Origin: an uncultured Anaerolineae bacterium
GTDB taxonomy: Bacteria > Chloroflexota > Anaerolineae > J036 > Brachytrichaceae
DNA: 64,000 nt
NCBI GenBank assembly: GCA_937959265.1
Contig: CALGMA010000003.1
Span: 114,727-178,726 of the forward strand
Reading direction: 5' to 3'
Positions 1 through 8,643 of the stretch are shown here, piece after piece. Below the pieces are notes generated by a model, which saw nothing but the letters and a program-made list of their open reading frames with translations, did no database searches and was not told the origin of the DNA. The translations under genes were made by a program, and so were the position numbers. Position 1 is the first letter of the stretch. Each line of letters begins with the position of its first letter.

Positions 1-1774
1 TCAACCGTTCGCGGCTGGCGTTGATGGTGCGTAGGAGCGGCAGGGAATGCGGATGGCCGACGACCAGGTTGAGTTTGACGTCGGTCGTCACGCCGGGTGC
101 GACGTCGCCGATCGCTTGATAGTCCTTGCCGGCGACGACGGCGCAGTTGCGCAGGCGATGCGGCGTATCGTTGCGGATCGTGCCGGCGATGGTTGCTGCG
201 GTGTTGCCCGTGCCGGAGATGAAGCGTAAGGATGCGTTGACCGGCAGCAGCGTCGCGCCATCGCGTGCGTATACCGTGCGCACGTCGCTGTTCGTCACGG
301 CGATGCCGATGATACGGCTAGGTTCGCCGATGGCGAAGGTAACAGAGGTCGCCGGCTCGTCCGGATTGCGCGGCGGCTCTACCAGGCGCATGAGTGAGCG
401 CCCGGCTTCCAGGGAAGCTTCTACGCGACGTGGCGAGAACAGGCCGAACACGCCGAACGTTTGTGCGTCGCCTGTCGTTGCGTCGCCCAGCGTCACGCTC
501 AGCCGGTGTACGTGCGGTTGGTTGCCTCGCAGGCGAAAGCCCGTGAGCAGGCCGAGCAAAGTGAAGGCAATCACAATGGCTGGCACGGTCACCCATGCCC
601 AGCTTAACTTGCGCAACCGGCGCAGGATGAGGAAGTTCAGCGGTCCGATGACCAGCACGTAGAGTGCGAAGAAACCGCCGACGACGAGTGATGGCGGCGG
701 GCTAGCGGCGGTCAACGCAGCAGCAGCGAAAGTGGCTGCTGTGCCTTCGCCGATGATGCCCACGTCGTTGGCGAGGCCGGCGCGACCGCCGAGCAAGGCA
801 GTGAAGAGCGCAGCCCGGCCGGGCCAGTCGCGCAGAGGCGCGAGCGCAGGATCAAACGCCAGTTGGTCCACCATGCCGCGGCCAATCTCGCGGCGTAGGA
901 TCAACGGTGTCTCGCTCGAGCCGGCCAGGGTGCGCACGTGTGGGGCTGCCGGTTGTAAGCGGATGACCGGGACGGACGACGAGGGTAGCACGTCGAGCGA
1001 CTCGAACGCAACAGGTGCGGCCAGCGCGATCAGCGCGCCGGCGTCGGTGTCGCTGAGCGCACGCTCCGACCGGCCGGGCGCGATTTCGTTCAATCCACCG
1101 AGCACCAGCTCGGCGTTCGGCCCACCGGCCAGGATCAAGTGCCCACCGCTTGCCACCCATTGTCGGATGGCGTCGCGCTGCGCCTGGGTGAAGGCGTTGG
1201 TGTCCACGTTGTCGAGGACGATGGCGTCAGCAATAGCGAGGGCTGCGACGCGATCCGGAAACTGGTCGAGGCGGAGCAAGGCAAGCGCGCTGGTGCTGCC
1301 GTTGGGCGCGCGTACGTCGCCGATGAAGTTGAACGCATCGGGCGGATCGCTGGCGATCAGCACCAGCCGGTCGGTGGGCGCGAGCTGGCGTGTGACGGGA
1401 GTGACGGATGCAATGACCTGGTCGCCGGAAATCAGCCGCACCTCCAACGAGTCGCTGCCTGGTGGCGCGTAGAGCATCACCTGCCGGCGCGCGTTGCGGC
1501 CCAGTGAGACCGGCTGAACGAATCGTTCGGTCGTAGCCAGGCTGGTATTGGTCACTTCTAACTCGCCTTCGATCGGGTCGCCAGAGTTGACCAGCGTGAT
1601 GCGCAGCGGCGTCCAGGCGTTCTCTTTTACGTAGGAGTTGAACCCGGCATCCACGACCACGCTGACGCGGATGTTTGGTTGGCGCGCTGGTTCGGCGTAG
1701 GAAGGGTTGCTGAGAGCGACGATGCCTGCGACGCACGCGAGCGCGAGAAGGGTGGATGTTCGCGCCCTCTTCAT
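1..1774 (-). CDS. Membrane-anchored exported protein, C-terminus beyond the left edge
   Basis: On the minus strand an uninterrupted reading frame of 591 codons runs from an ATG at 1774-1772 off the left edge. It begins MKRARTSTLLALACVAGIV, a signal peptide. An extracytoplasmic region of about 330 residues follows, including a stretch (QWVASGGHLILAGGPN) typical of glutamine-amidotransferase-like domains in membrane-anchored bacterial proteins. About residues 355-410 form two hydrophobic helices (SLVVGGFFALYVLVIGPLNF and WAWVTVPAIVIAFTLLGLL), and another extracytoplasmic segment follows to the edge. The layout resembles uncharacterised proteins found beside MoxR/VWA genes, but the function is unknown. 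It is divergent from the phosphatase gene at 1816. Confidence 0.75.
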   Translation of the reverse strand, partial: MKRARTSTLLALACVAGIVALSNPSYAEPARQPNIRVSVVVDAGFNSYVKENAWTPLRITLVNSGDPIEGELEVTNTSLATTERFVQPVSLGRNARRQVMLYAPPGSDSLEVRLISGDQVIASVTPVTRQLAPTDRLVLIASDPPDAFNFIGDVRAPNGSTSALALLRLDQFPDRVAALAIADAIVLDNVDTNAFTQAQRDAIRQWVASGGHLILAGGPNAELVLGGLNEIAPGRSERALSDTDAGALIALAAPVAFESLDVLPSSSVPVIRLQPAAPHVRTLAGSSETPLILRREIGRGMVDQLAFDPALAPLRDWPGRAALFTALLGGRAGLANDVGIIGEGTAATFAAAALTAASPPPSLVVGGFFALYVLVIGPLNFLILRRLRKLSWAWVTVPAIVIAFTLLGLLTGFRLRGNQPHVHRLSVTLGDATTGDAQTFGVFGLFSPRRVEASLEAGRSLMRLVEPPRNPDEPATSVTFAIGEPSRIIGIAVTNSDVRTVYARDGATLLPVNASLRFISGTGNTAATIAGTIRNDTPHRLRNCAVVAGKDYQAIGDVAPGVTTDVKLNLVVGHPHSLPLLRTINASRERL

Positions 1775-1815
1775 CACTGCACGGCGATTATAAATCTGGT
1801 ATTCTCGCCTTCGCG

Positions 1816-3666
1816 ATGATGCTCGAATCCTCAATCGTCATCGCTGTCACAGTGGCGATCATGCTCCTTGCGGCGACGATCCTCAGCATGGTCTGTCTGC
1901 GTCGCCGAAGCGAGGCCCGTCACCGGTTGAGCACACGCGTGGCCGAACTCCAGGCCCTGAGTGATGCTGTGAGCGCCATCGCCGCTGCATCGCTGGACGA
2001 AGATGAGCTTTGCCGGCTGGTGTACGAGCGCGCCGCGCAGGTCGTGGACGCCTCCGACTTTCAGCTCGGCCTGTTCGACGGTAGCCGCTATGTGATCAAG
2101 TTGCGCTACAGGCAAGGCGTAGCGCAACCCGGCTCTCAGTTCGACTTGTCGGAGACGGGCGGCATCGTGGGGTGGCTGCGCGATCATGGCCAGCCGCTGA
2201 TTGTGTATGACTTCCGAATCGAGATGGATAATCTGCCGGCCAAACCGCGCTACAGCAGTGCCAATCCGCCGCGTTCCGCCGTGTTCGTCCCTATGGTCAC
2301 GCGCGACACGGTGATCGGCGCCCTCGCGATCCAAAGCGAGCGACCGAACGCCTATACCGATGCGCACCTGCGCATGCTCAGCATCATTGCCAACCAAGCA
2401 GCTGCGGCGATTCAAAACGCGCGCGCCTTGCAGCGCGAACGCACGCGTGCCCGGCAGATGGAGCTGGTGAGCGAGGTGGCGCGCTCGACTGCCTCACTGT
2501 TCGACCTCCAGTCACTCCTGCCGCGTCTTGTCCAATCCATCCAGTCCGCTTTTGGCTATTACTTCGTCGGCATCTTTCTGGTGGATGAGTTGGGGCAGAT
2601 CGTATGCAGCGCAGCCAGCCATCCGGCTGTGATCGGCAAGCGCCAGCGCATGGGCGAGGGGTTGGTCGGCGCGTGCATCGCTGAAGGGCGCATGATCGTT
2701 GTGGACAACACATCGTGTGACGGACGCTTCATCTTCATGCCGGAGATGCCGGCGACGCAAAGCGAGGCCGTGCTGCCGCTCAAGATCGGCGAGCGCGTGA
2801 TCGGTGCGCTCGACTTGCAATCGGACCAGCTATGTGCGTTCGATCGCGATGAGGCACACTATTTAGAGGTGCTGTCACAGCAGGTTGCCATCGCTGTCGA
2901 AGATGCCCGGTTGTATGAGCAATCGGTCGAACGTCAGCAACTCGAACAGGAGCTGAACTTCGCGCGCGAAATCCAGACCAGCTTCCTCCCGAAAGTCTGG
3001 CCGCAGGTCGAGGGCTGGAGCGTGGCCGGCAAGTGGCGCGCTGCGCGGCAGGTAGGCGGCGACTTCTACGATTTCATCGCCCTGCCCGGATCGCGTTGGG
3101 GCTTCGTGATCGCCGACGTGGCCGACAAGGGGGTGCCTGCCGCGCTGTTCATGGCGCTGTCGCGTACGCTGATTCGCGCAGTGGCCTTCAGCGGCCGGGA
3201 GCCGGACGAGGCGCTGGCGCGTGCCAACCAACTGATTCAAGCCGACTCGACCTCCGATCTGTTCGTCACCATGATCTACGCGATCTGGGACCCGCGTGCT
3301 GGAAATATGGCCTTGGCCAATGCTGGGCATAATCCGCCACTGCTGTGCCGTGTAGACGGTGAGGTCAGTGTGCTTCGCTCGCGCGGCATCGCGCTGGGCG
3401 TAGTGGATCGGTTGTTGCCGGAGTCGGTCTTCCTCGAACTGCAGGCCGGCGATGTGTTGTTGCTCTACACTGATGGCATGACCGACGCGATTGACGAAAG
3501 CGGCGAGGCGTTCGGTATGCCGCGCTTGCAAGCGGCGCTGGCGCAATCCCGTCACCTCGACGCCGAGGGTATCGCTAATGCGCTGCTGCAGGCTGTGGAC
3601 GAGTTCATCGGCGATGAGGCTGCCTTCGACGATCAAACGCTTGTCGTGCTCAAGCGCGAGGTGTAA
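1816..3666 (+). CDS. GAF-GAF-PP2C (SpoIIE/RsbU-type) serine phosphatase
   Basis: A membrane-tethered signalling phosphatase of 616 residues that probably dephosphorylates an anti-sigma-factor antagonist; the partner is not visible here. Residues about 8-28 form one membrane helix. A first GAF domain (about 55-205) and a second (about 220-375) are followed by a short coiled linker and a PP2C/SpoIIE domain (about 400-615). Metal-binding motifs are intact: VGGDFYD, ADVADKGVPAALFM, ANAGHNPP, LLLYTDGMTDAID and a terminal DDQTLVVL. The ATG at 1816 is preferred to an upstream in-frame codon at 1756, which would start inside the divergent gene. Upstream is TATAAAT at 1789-1795, a possible promoter element. 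The signals sensed by the GAF domains are unknown. Confidence 0.9.
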   Translation: MMLESSIVIAVTVAIMLLAATILSMVCLRRRSEARHRLSTRVAELQALSDAVSAIAAASLDEDELCRLVYERAAQVVDASDFQLGLFDGSRYVIKLRYRQGVAQPGSQFDLSETGGIVGWLRDHGQPLIVYDFRIEMDNLPAKPRYSSANPPRSAVFVPMVTRDTVIGALAIQSERPNAYTDAHLRMLSIIANQAAAAIQNARALQRERTRARQMELVSEVARSTASLFDLQSLLPRLVQSIQSAFGYYFVGIFLVDELGQIVCSAASHPAVIGKRQRMGEGLVGACIAEGRMIVVDNTSCDGRFIFMPEMPATQSEAVLPLKIGERVIGALDLQSDQLCAFDRDEAHYLEVLSQQVAIAVEDARLYEQSVERQQLEQELNFAREIQTSFLPKVWPQVEGWSVAGKWRAARQVGGDFYDFIALPGSRWGFVIADVADKGVPAALFMALSRTLIRAVAFSGREPDEALARANQLIQADSTSDLFVTMIYAIWDPRAGNMALANAGHNPPLLCRVDGEVSVLRSRGIALGVVDRLLPESVFLELQAGDVLLLYTDGMTDAIDESGEAFGMPRLQAALAQSRHLDAEGIANALLQAVDEFIGDEAAFDDQTLVVLKREV

Positions 3667-3740
3667 GCGATCGCGAAGATCGACAAAATAACGCCGTCAC
3701 CGTTTGCTCGGGCCCAAGGTACAGCGTCAGACGAGCTCAT

Positions 3741-4356
3741 TCACCGGGAGGAGCAAGGGTAGCCGATGATGGCCAGCGCCATCGGCAGCCCGAGCGTTCC
3801 CGCGCGCACCGCCGACACGTGCGTGCTGCCGACCGCAATCCATACCGGCAACGGGTTTTGCATCGGCCGCGAATACACGCCGAGGCCGCCCAGCGCTGGG
3901 CGGTGCTTGCCCGACCACGTCACACGCTCGCTCTCGCGCAGCGTCAGCAACAGGTCGAGCTTCTCGGCGAACAACTCATCGTAGTCGTGCAAGGTCGTAG
4001 CCGAACAGTGGATACGACTCAATGAACGAGCCGCGCCCGGCCATGATCTCGGCGCGGCCGTTCGAGAGCATGTCGAGCGTAGCGAAGTTCTGGAACACGC
4101 GCACCGGGTCGTCGGAACTGAGCATGGTGACGGCGGTGGACAGGCGGATGCGCTTCGTGCGCCCTGCCGCTGCGCCCAGAATCACCGCCGGCGCCGAGGC
4201 GAGGAATTCGGGCCAATGATGCTCGCCGATGGCGAACACATCCAGCCCGACCTGATCGGCCAGCTCGATCGTCTCGATCAAGTTAGCCATGCGCTCGACC
4301 GGGCTGATGGTCTGGACGGTGATGGGATCGGGCGTGTTTTCGACGAACAAATGCAT
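3741..4356 (-). pseudogene. Luciferase-like (LLM) flavin oxidoreductase, frameshifted and truncated
   Basis: Reading leftward from about 4356 ([15 protein letters not shown]) the protein follows the LLM-class flavin-dependent oxidoreductase family well through [25 protein letters not shown] and [15 protein letters not shown]. At about 3990 one extra base breaks the frame after PLFGYDL. The family sequence resumes in another frame as [19 protein letters not shown] and runs to [11 protein letters not shown], where it stops at 3741. Roughly 90 C-terminal residues of the usual 340 are missing. One shift plus a C-terminal loss makes a functional product unlikely. It ends in non-coding sequence behind the phosphatase gene. 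Confidence 0.8.
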
Positions 4357-4429
4357 ACCGACTTCGAAGGCGCTGTTGTGAGTGTGCGGGTTCAGGGTCA
4401 CCCCCCCGCAGGTTAGCACAGCCTCTTGG

Positions 4430-4452
4430 CTCTCACCCTGCCTGAGACCGCA
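4430..4452. repeat. 23-nt dispersed repeat, copy 1
   Basis: CTCTCACCCTGCCTGAGACC followed by GCA recurs with one mismatch at 62402-62424. It contains the inverted half-sites TCTCA and TGAGA separated by seven bases. This copy lies 11 bases before the ATG of the DUF4188 remnant. It may be a regulatory site or part of a small dispersed repeat family; two copies cannot decide. Confidence 0.55.
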
Positions 4453-4462
4453 CAATGGCGGC

Positions 4463-4726
4463 ATGGCACAGTCCAGCATTTTCAACGGCCGCTACACAGC
4501 CGACCCGCGCCTGCTCGCGTGGCGCAAGTTCAATCAGGCAATCGGCATGGACAGCTCGGCCGGCATCCTATATGAGACGCATCGCGTGCGCGTCGGCGAA
4601 TATGAGTGCATCTACGGCAATATGCCGCACTTTAGCCTGGCTGCAGTGAGCGAGCATGTGCCCGTCACCAGACGCCGCGAGACCATGCGCGGGCGCTTGG
4701 GGCGGCAAGGAGTCGCCAATGCCTGA
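4463..4726 (+). pseudogene. DUF4188-family remnant with an internal in-frame deletion
   Basis: The 87-residue frame begins [14 protein letters not shown], matching the usual start of DUF4188 proteins, and then jumps directly to RLLAWRKFNQAIGMDSS and ETHRVRVGEYECIYGNMP, which belong to the C-terminal half. About 70 residues of the core seen in family members (usually about 155-165 residues) are absent, without loss of frame. The tail HVPVTRRRETMRGRLG is also family-typical. The deletion removes most of the fold, so this is probably a dead gene, although its frame is open and its stop overlaps the next start by 8 bases. It follows a damaged LLM gene, marking a small decaying zone. Confidence 0.65.
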
Positions 4727-5402
4727 GCGGACGCGCGTGGTCAAGATCAAGCTGCCTCTAGCCAACGCCTACGTGCTCGCCGGCAATTGCACAGTGCTGG
4801 TGGACACCGGCGCGCCGGGCGATCATGCCAGGATCGTCGCTGCGCTGGCGCGTGAAGGAATTGCGCCGCGCGACATCGCCTTGATCTTGCTGACGCACGG
4901 CCACGGCGATCACGCCGGCAGCGCCCGGGCACTGCGCGCGTTGACCGGCGCGCCGGTCGCTTTGCATGTAGCGGATGTGGACATGGTGCGTCGGGGGCGG
5001 AATCGCTCTCTCTCGGCTACCCGTTGGACGGCGCGCATCCTCAGGCCGTTTGTGGATAAGCCGTTCGAGGCGTTTGAGCCAGACATCTGCTTCGAGGACG
5101 AGTCGTCACTGGCGTCATTTGGCGGGCACGGCATGCCTGGCCGAGTGATTCACACGCCGGGCCATACTGCCGGCTCGGTCAGCGTGCTGGTTGAGGATGT
5201 CGCCATCGCCGGCGATGTGATGATGGGTGGGCATCTCGGCGGGGAGATTTGGCCAGTCCAGCCACGCCTGCACTACTTCGCTGAAGACAGAATCGCCTTG
5301 CGCCAGAGCATTGCCCGGCTGATCGCGCTCGTGCCTCGCACGTGGTACGTCGGCCATGGCGGACCTGTGACGATGGCAGATGTGGAGCGTGTGTTTGGTT
5401 GA
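4719..5402 (+). CDS. Metallo-beta-lactamase-fold hydrolase
   Basis: A cytoplasmic zinc hydrolase of 227 residues. The binuclear metal site is complete: THGHGDH at about 68-74, HTPGHTAGS around 146-154, AGDVMMGG around 165 and a closing GHGGP near the C-terminus. The compact single-domain architecture matches glyoxalase-II/quorum-lactonase-like members, but no residue assigns a substrate. The ATG at 4719 is preceded by AAGGAG and overlaps the end of the DUF4188 remnant by 8 bases, so it probably belonged to the same transcript. Confidence 0.9.
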   Translation: MPERTRVVKIKLPLANAYVLAGNCTVLVDTGAPGDHARIVAALAREGIAPRDIALILLTHGHGDHAGSARALRALTGAPVALHVADVDMVRRGRNRSLSATRWTARILRPFVDKPFEAFEPDICFEDESSLASFGGHGMPGRVIHTPGHTAGSVSVLVEDVAIAGDVMMGGHLGGEIWPVQPRLHYFAEDRIALRQSIARLIALVPRTWYVGHGGPVTMADVERVFG

Positions 5403-5456
5403 GCCAGCGGACGGACGCGTTCGGCGCCCGCATCGCGCAGTCGCACGGTCGCGCAA

Positions 5457-5462
5457 TAGAAT
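5457..5462 (+). promoter_or_regulatory. Candidate -10 element (TAGAAT), leaderless arrangement
   Basis: TAGAAT sits 6 bases before the ATG of the MerR gene, which would place the transcription start on or beside the start codon. No convincing -35 element or Shine-Dalgarno is visible. The same spacing recurs at several other genes in this window. Confidence 0.4.
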
Positions 5463-5468
5463 AGCGCC

Positions 5469-6344
5469 ATGCTCCGCATTGGCGACTTCTCGCAACTGGC
5501 GCAGGTGAGCGTGCCTACCCTTCGGCACTACGACGAACTCGGCCTGCTCAAGCCTGCCCACGTGGACAAGTTCACCGATTATCGCTACTACACAGTGGAA
5601 CAACTGCCACGCCTCAATCGCATCCTTGCCCTGAAGGATTTGGGCCTGTCGCTCGACCAGATTAAGCGCCTGTTGAAGGACGACGTGCCGCCAGCGCAGT
5701 TGCGTGGCATGTTGGCGATGAAGCAGGCCGCGATCGAACAGCAGATCGAGGTCGAGCAGGCGCGGCTCGCACGGGTGGAGGCGCGCCTGCGGCAGATCGA
5801 AAGCGAGGGGCAGGCGTCGAAGTACGACGTGGTGCTGAAAAAAGTGGACGCGATGACGATCGCCGGCCTGCGACAGGTCGTCCCGCATGTCTCGCAGATG
5901 GGCGACTTGCGTTGGCCCACGCTCGATCGCCTGTACGATTGGTTGAAAGCGCGCGGCGTTGCGGAGGACAATGCGCAGCCGGAGTTGATGATCTATCACA
6001 ACTCCGAATACAGCGACGAGAACATCCAGATGGAGGTTGCGGTCGGGCTGGACAACACTGCATTGAAGGTGCTGGCGCGGGATGAGCGCAGGGACGGGCC
6101 GGTACAGGTGCATAAACTGCCACGCGTCGAGGCGATGGCGACCACCATCCATCACGGTCGCCTGTACGACATTCCGGAAGCCATCATCGCGCTCTTTCGG
6201 TGGATCGGCAGCAACGGCTATTGCTCGGCTGGCTCGATTCGCGAAGTGCATCTGTTCGGGCGCGAGCACGACATCCCCAATGAAGAAGAGGCCATCCACA
6301 CGTCGCGGGTGATGGAGATTCAAATCCCCGTCGAACGGGAGTAG
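5469..6344 (+). CDS. MerR-family regulator with GyrI-like effector-binding domain
   Basis: A 291-residue BmrR-type regulator. The N-terminal winged helix is clear (MLRIGDFSQLAQVSVPTLRH followed by YDELGLLKPAHVDKFTDYRY), a coiled-coil dimerisation helix spans roughly 75-115 (QIEVEQARLARVEARLRQIE), and a GyrI-like/SOUL-fold small-molecule domain fills about 125-290. Such regulators activate promoters with long spacers when bound to hydrophobic cations or drugs, often next to exporters. No exporter is adjacent here, so the target is not evident. The start follows a TAGAAT box with no leader. Confidence 0.9.
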   Translation: MLRIGDFSQLAQVSVPTLRHYDELGLLKPAHVDKFTDYRYYTVEQLPRLNRILALKDLGLSLDQIKRLLKDDVPPAQLRGMLAMKQAAIEQQIEVEQARLARVEARLRQIESEGQASKYDVVLKKVDAMTIAGLRQVVPHVSQMGDLRWPTLDRLYDWLKARGVAEDNAQPELMIYHNSEYSDENIQMEVAVGLDNTALKVLARDERRDGPVQVHKLPRVEAMATTIHHGRLYDIPEAIIALFRWIGSNGYCSAGSIREVHLFGREHDIPNEEEAIHTSRVMEIQIPVERE

Positions 6345-6479
6345 TCGCTCCGGCCTAACTGACGTGACATCAACTGCCGTCAAACTCATGCTTGCCTGCA
6401 CTTCACGCCGCGCGTTGACACGGTTGCTTTGCACACGTAGGCGCTCAATTACAATACAGCGCGCCGACAAGGAGGCAGT

Positions 6480-7190
6480 ATGAAATTGCTCGATCGATTG
6501 ATGGCAGTGGATGTTGACGCCATCCCCCATGACAAGATCATTTACGACCAGGCGCCGGTACGCTTGTTCAAGTCCGACTTTCTCGAGAAGTTCACGCATA
6601 TCACGCCGCAGGCGATCTTGTGCATCTGGTTGCCGGTGATCGCGTTCTTCGCTGTCACAGGGGTGCTGAACTGGCCGGCCGGCGCGTCGCCGTTGTGGTA
6701 TCTCGCCGCATTTGGATTCGGCTTCGTATTGTTGTGGACGTTTCTCGAGTACATCCTGCACCGCTTCGTATTTCACTACCGGCCACGCAGCCGGACGCAG
6801 TGGCAGTTGATCTTCCTGTTCCACGGCGTGCACCATTACCAGCCGCACATTAAGACCCGACTGGTGATGCCGCCGGCGGTGAGCATTCCGGGCGCAATTC
6901 TCTTCTACGCCTTGTTCTACCTCGTGCTCGACGTCATCCTGGGTCTGCCGTTTCTCGTTGCGCCGATGTTCGCCGGCACTGTGCTGGGCTATGTCAGCTA
7001 TGACATGATTCACTACGCCACGCATCACTTGCCTGCCAAAGGCAGCGCGATGAAGTTCCTCAAGCGTCATCACATGGAACATCACTACAAGACGCCCGAT
7101 GCGCGCTTTGGCGTGAGCACCAGCTTGTGGGATCAGGTCTTTCACACCGAGCCAGACGATGCCTCCCAGCCCTCGCACCGGCGCGCGTGA
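6480..7190 (+). CDS. Fatty acid hydroxylase superfamily membrane di-iron enzyme
   Basis: A 236-residue integral membrane protein with the eight-histidine di-iron signature of the fatty-acid 2-hydroxylase / sterol desaturase superfamily: HRFVFHY, HGVHHYQPH, HYATHH and HHMEHHYK, and four or more hydrophobic helices between about 45 and 185. The arrangement is closest to fatty-acid 2-hydroxylase (FAH1/Scs7) catalytic domains without a cytochrome b5 part. It would hydroxylate an acyl chain of a membrane lipid using O2. The start is well supported by AAGGAGG 7 bases upstream. A TACAAT hexamer at 6450-6455 may be its -10 element. Confidence 0.85.
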   Translation: MKLLDRLMAVDVDAIPHDKIIYDQAPVRLFKSDFLEKFTHITPQAILCIWLPVIAFFAVTGVLNWPAGASPLWYLAAFGFGFVLLWTFLEYILHRFVFHYRPRSRTQWQLIFLFHGVHHYQPHIKTRLVMPPAVSIPGAILFYALFYLVLDVILGLPFLVAPMFAGTVLGYVSYDMIHYATHHLPAKGSAMKFLKRHHMEHHYKTPDARFGVSTSLWDQVFHTEPDDASQPSHRRA

Positions 7191-7290
7191 GCACGTTTCG
7201 AACACAGCGGGGCGGAGAGGCCGGAAAGGTACTCAACTCTCCTTCGCCTTTCCCGCGGCTCCATGTTGAGAGTACTGAACAGCGCCTCGC

Positions 7291-7296
7291 TATAAT
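7291..7296 (+). promoter_or_regulatory. Consensus -10 element (TATAAT) for the NYN-domain gene
   Basis: A perfect TATAAT ends 8 bases before the ATG at 7305. A TTGAGA at 7266-7271 could be the -35 element with a long 19-base spacer. The distance implies a leaderless or nearly leaderless mRNA. Confidence 0.5.
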
Positions 7297-7304
7297 CCAC
7301 CCAG

Positions 7305-8138
7305 ATGCCAGGCTATCGAACCAGTGTAGGAATCTATGTGGATGTCGCGAATATTGCCATGAACGGCGGGTATGGCATGCAGTTCGATGTGCTGCGCGAA
7401 TTTGCCTGCCATGACGACGCCGAAGTGGTTCGGTTGAATGCCTATGTCGCCTACGATGCAGCGCGCGCCGAAGAAGATCCGAGCTATGCCGAGGGCCAGC
7501 GCAACTTTCATTCCTCGTTGCGCGACTTCGGCTATAAGGTGATCCAGAAGAACGTCAAGCGTTATACCGACGCCGAAGGCAACACGATCGCCAAAGCCAA
7601 CTCCGACCTCGACATGGCGGTAGACATGTTGCTGCAGTCCGAGAAGCTCGATCGCGTGTTGATGCTCACCGGCGACGGGGATTTTGTGCAGGTCGTGCGC
7701 GCGCTGCAGAACCGTGGCTGCCGTGTCGAGTTAGTGGCGTTCGAAAACGTGTCGTCTGAACTGCGCCGCGAAGTGGACGTGTTCACGCCCGGCTGGCTCA
7801 TCCCCAACTTGCTGCCGATCAAAAGCGCGCAACGCGGCGCGCCGGCTTGGGGCGAGATCGGCTCGCGCGTGCGCGGCGTGTGCTACTACCACAAAGAAGT
7901 CGAAGGTTACGGCTTCATGCGCTTCCTGGATCGCGTAGATGCCGATCTGTGGATCTCGGACACGCGCCGCAAGGACTCACCTTACAAGACGGCGTATTTC
8001 CACGATACGTATTTGCTCGACCGCCTGGAGCCCGGTGAGATTCCCAACCGCGACATCATCTTCGAATTTGACTTGAACAAGAGTATGCGCAACGATGGGC
8101 TGGAGGCGCGCAACATCAAGATCGTTGCCCGTTTATAA
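7305..8138 (+). CDS. NYN-domain (DUF88/LabA-like) putative ribonuclease
   Basis: A 277-residue protein whose N-terminal 170 residues form a NYN PIN-like domain: YVDVANIAMNGG near residue 10 (the first catalytic Asp-Asn), KANSDLDMAVDML around 100 and LMLTGDGDFVQVVRAL around 118-133 (the SGDGDF-type acidic motif). These acidic residues are the expected metal-binding nuclease site. The remaining 100 residues contain KEVEGYGFMRFLD, which looks like a cold-shock-type OB segment, suggesting an added RNA-binding part. RNA processing or decay is the likely role. No operon partner overlaps it. Confidence 0.85.
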   Translation: MPGYRTSVGIYVDVANIAMNGGYGMQFDVLREFACHDDAEVVRLNAYVAYDAARAEEDPSYAEGQRNFHSSLRDFGYKVIQKNVKRYTDAEGNTIAKANSDLDMAVDMLLQSEKLDRVLMLTGDGDFVQVVRALQNRGCRVELVAFENVSSELRREVDVFTPGWLIPNLLPIKSAQRGAPAWGEIGSRVRGVCYYHKEVEGYGFMRFLDRVDADLWISDTRRKDSPYKTAYFHDTYLLDRLEPGEIPNRDIIFEFDLNKSMRNDGLEARNIKIVARL

Positions 8139-8158
8139 GCAAATCTGATCGTTGCGCA

Positions 8159-8164
8159 TAGAAT
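8159..8164 (+). promoter_or_regulatory. Candidate -10 element (TAGAAT) for the PPOX-family gene
   Basis: TAGAAT ends 10 bases before the ATG at 8175. There is no Shine-Dalgarno and no clear -35 box. It fits the leaderless pattern seen at other starts in this window. Confidence 0.4.
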
Positions 8165-8174
8165 TCGACTATCC

Positions 8175-8564
8175 ATGCCCAAGATTCCCAGCGAGTACCT
8201 CGATCTGTTCCAGAAGAAATCGTTTGCGCATCTGGCGACGGTCATGCCGGATGGCAGTCCACAGGTAACGCCGGTGTGGGTGGACTATGACGGCGACTAC
8301 GTCGTCATCAACACTGCACGTGGCCGGGTGAAAGATCGCAACATGTCGCCGGGGGCGAAGGTTGCCATCGAGATCATGGATGCCGAGAATCCCTACCGCT
8401 ACATCCAAGTGCGTGGGCATGTCGCCGAGGTGACAGAAGCAGGCGTGCGTGAGCACATAGACCAGCTCTCGATCAAATACACCGGCAAGCCATTCGGCCC
8501 GCTGCGCCCCGGCGAAGTACGGGTGATCTACAAAATCGCTCCGGACAAGCTCGATTTGCACTGA
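8175..8564 (+). CDS. PPOX-class, probable F420-dependent reductase
   Basis: A 129-residue single-domain split-barrel protein of the pyridoxamine-5'-phosphate-oxidase-like group. KSFAHLATVMPDGSPQVTPV and WVDYDGDYVVINTARGRVKD at the N-terminus and RYIQVRGHVAEVTEAG in the middle match the F420H2-dependent deazaflavin subgroup (TIGR03618 type) more than FMN enzymes. It probably reduces or binds a small molecule with F420, although FMN or heme binding cannot be excluded from sequence. It appears to be a single-gene unit. Confidence 0.85.
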   Translation: MPKIPSEYLDLFQKKSFAHLATVMPDGSPQVTPVWVDYDGDYVVINTARGRVKDRNMSPGAKVAIEIMDAENPYRYIQVRGHVAEVTEAGVREHIDQLSIKYTGKPFGPLRPGEVRVIYKIAPDKLDLH

Positions 8565-8643
8565 GTTGGGGGCCCACGAATTGCACAGAGATAAGGTTCA
8601 TCTGTGAAATCTGTGCGATTCCGCGGCTCGCTTGCGCTTCCCC

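Noticed and set aside
1756..1815. Extended N-terminus for the GAF-PP2C phosphatase
   Set aside because: It would begin within the divergent gene and over its promoter; the ATG at 1816 gives a membrane helix at a normal position.
5115..7205. A 696-codon antisense frame across the MBL, MerR and hydroxylase genes
   Set aside because: It is opposite to three well-supported genes, has no recognisable motif, and long antisense frames are expected at this GC content.
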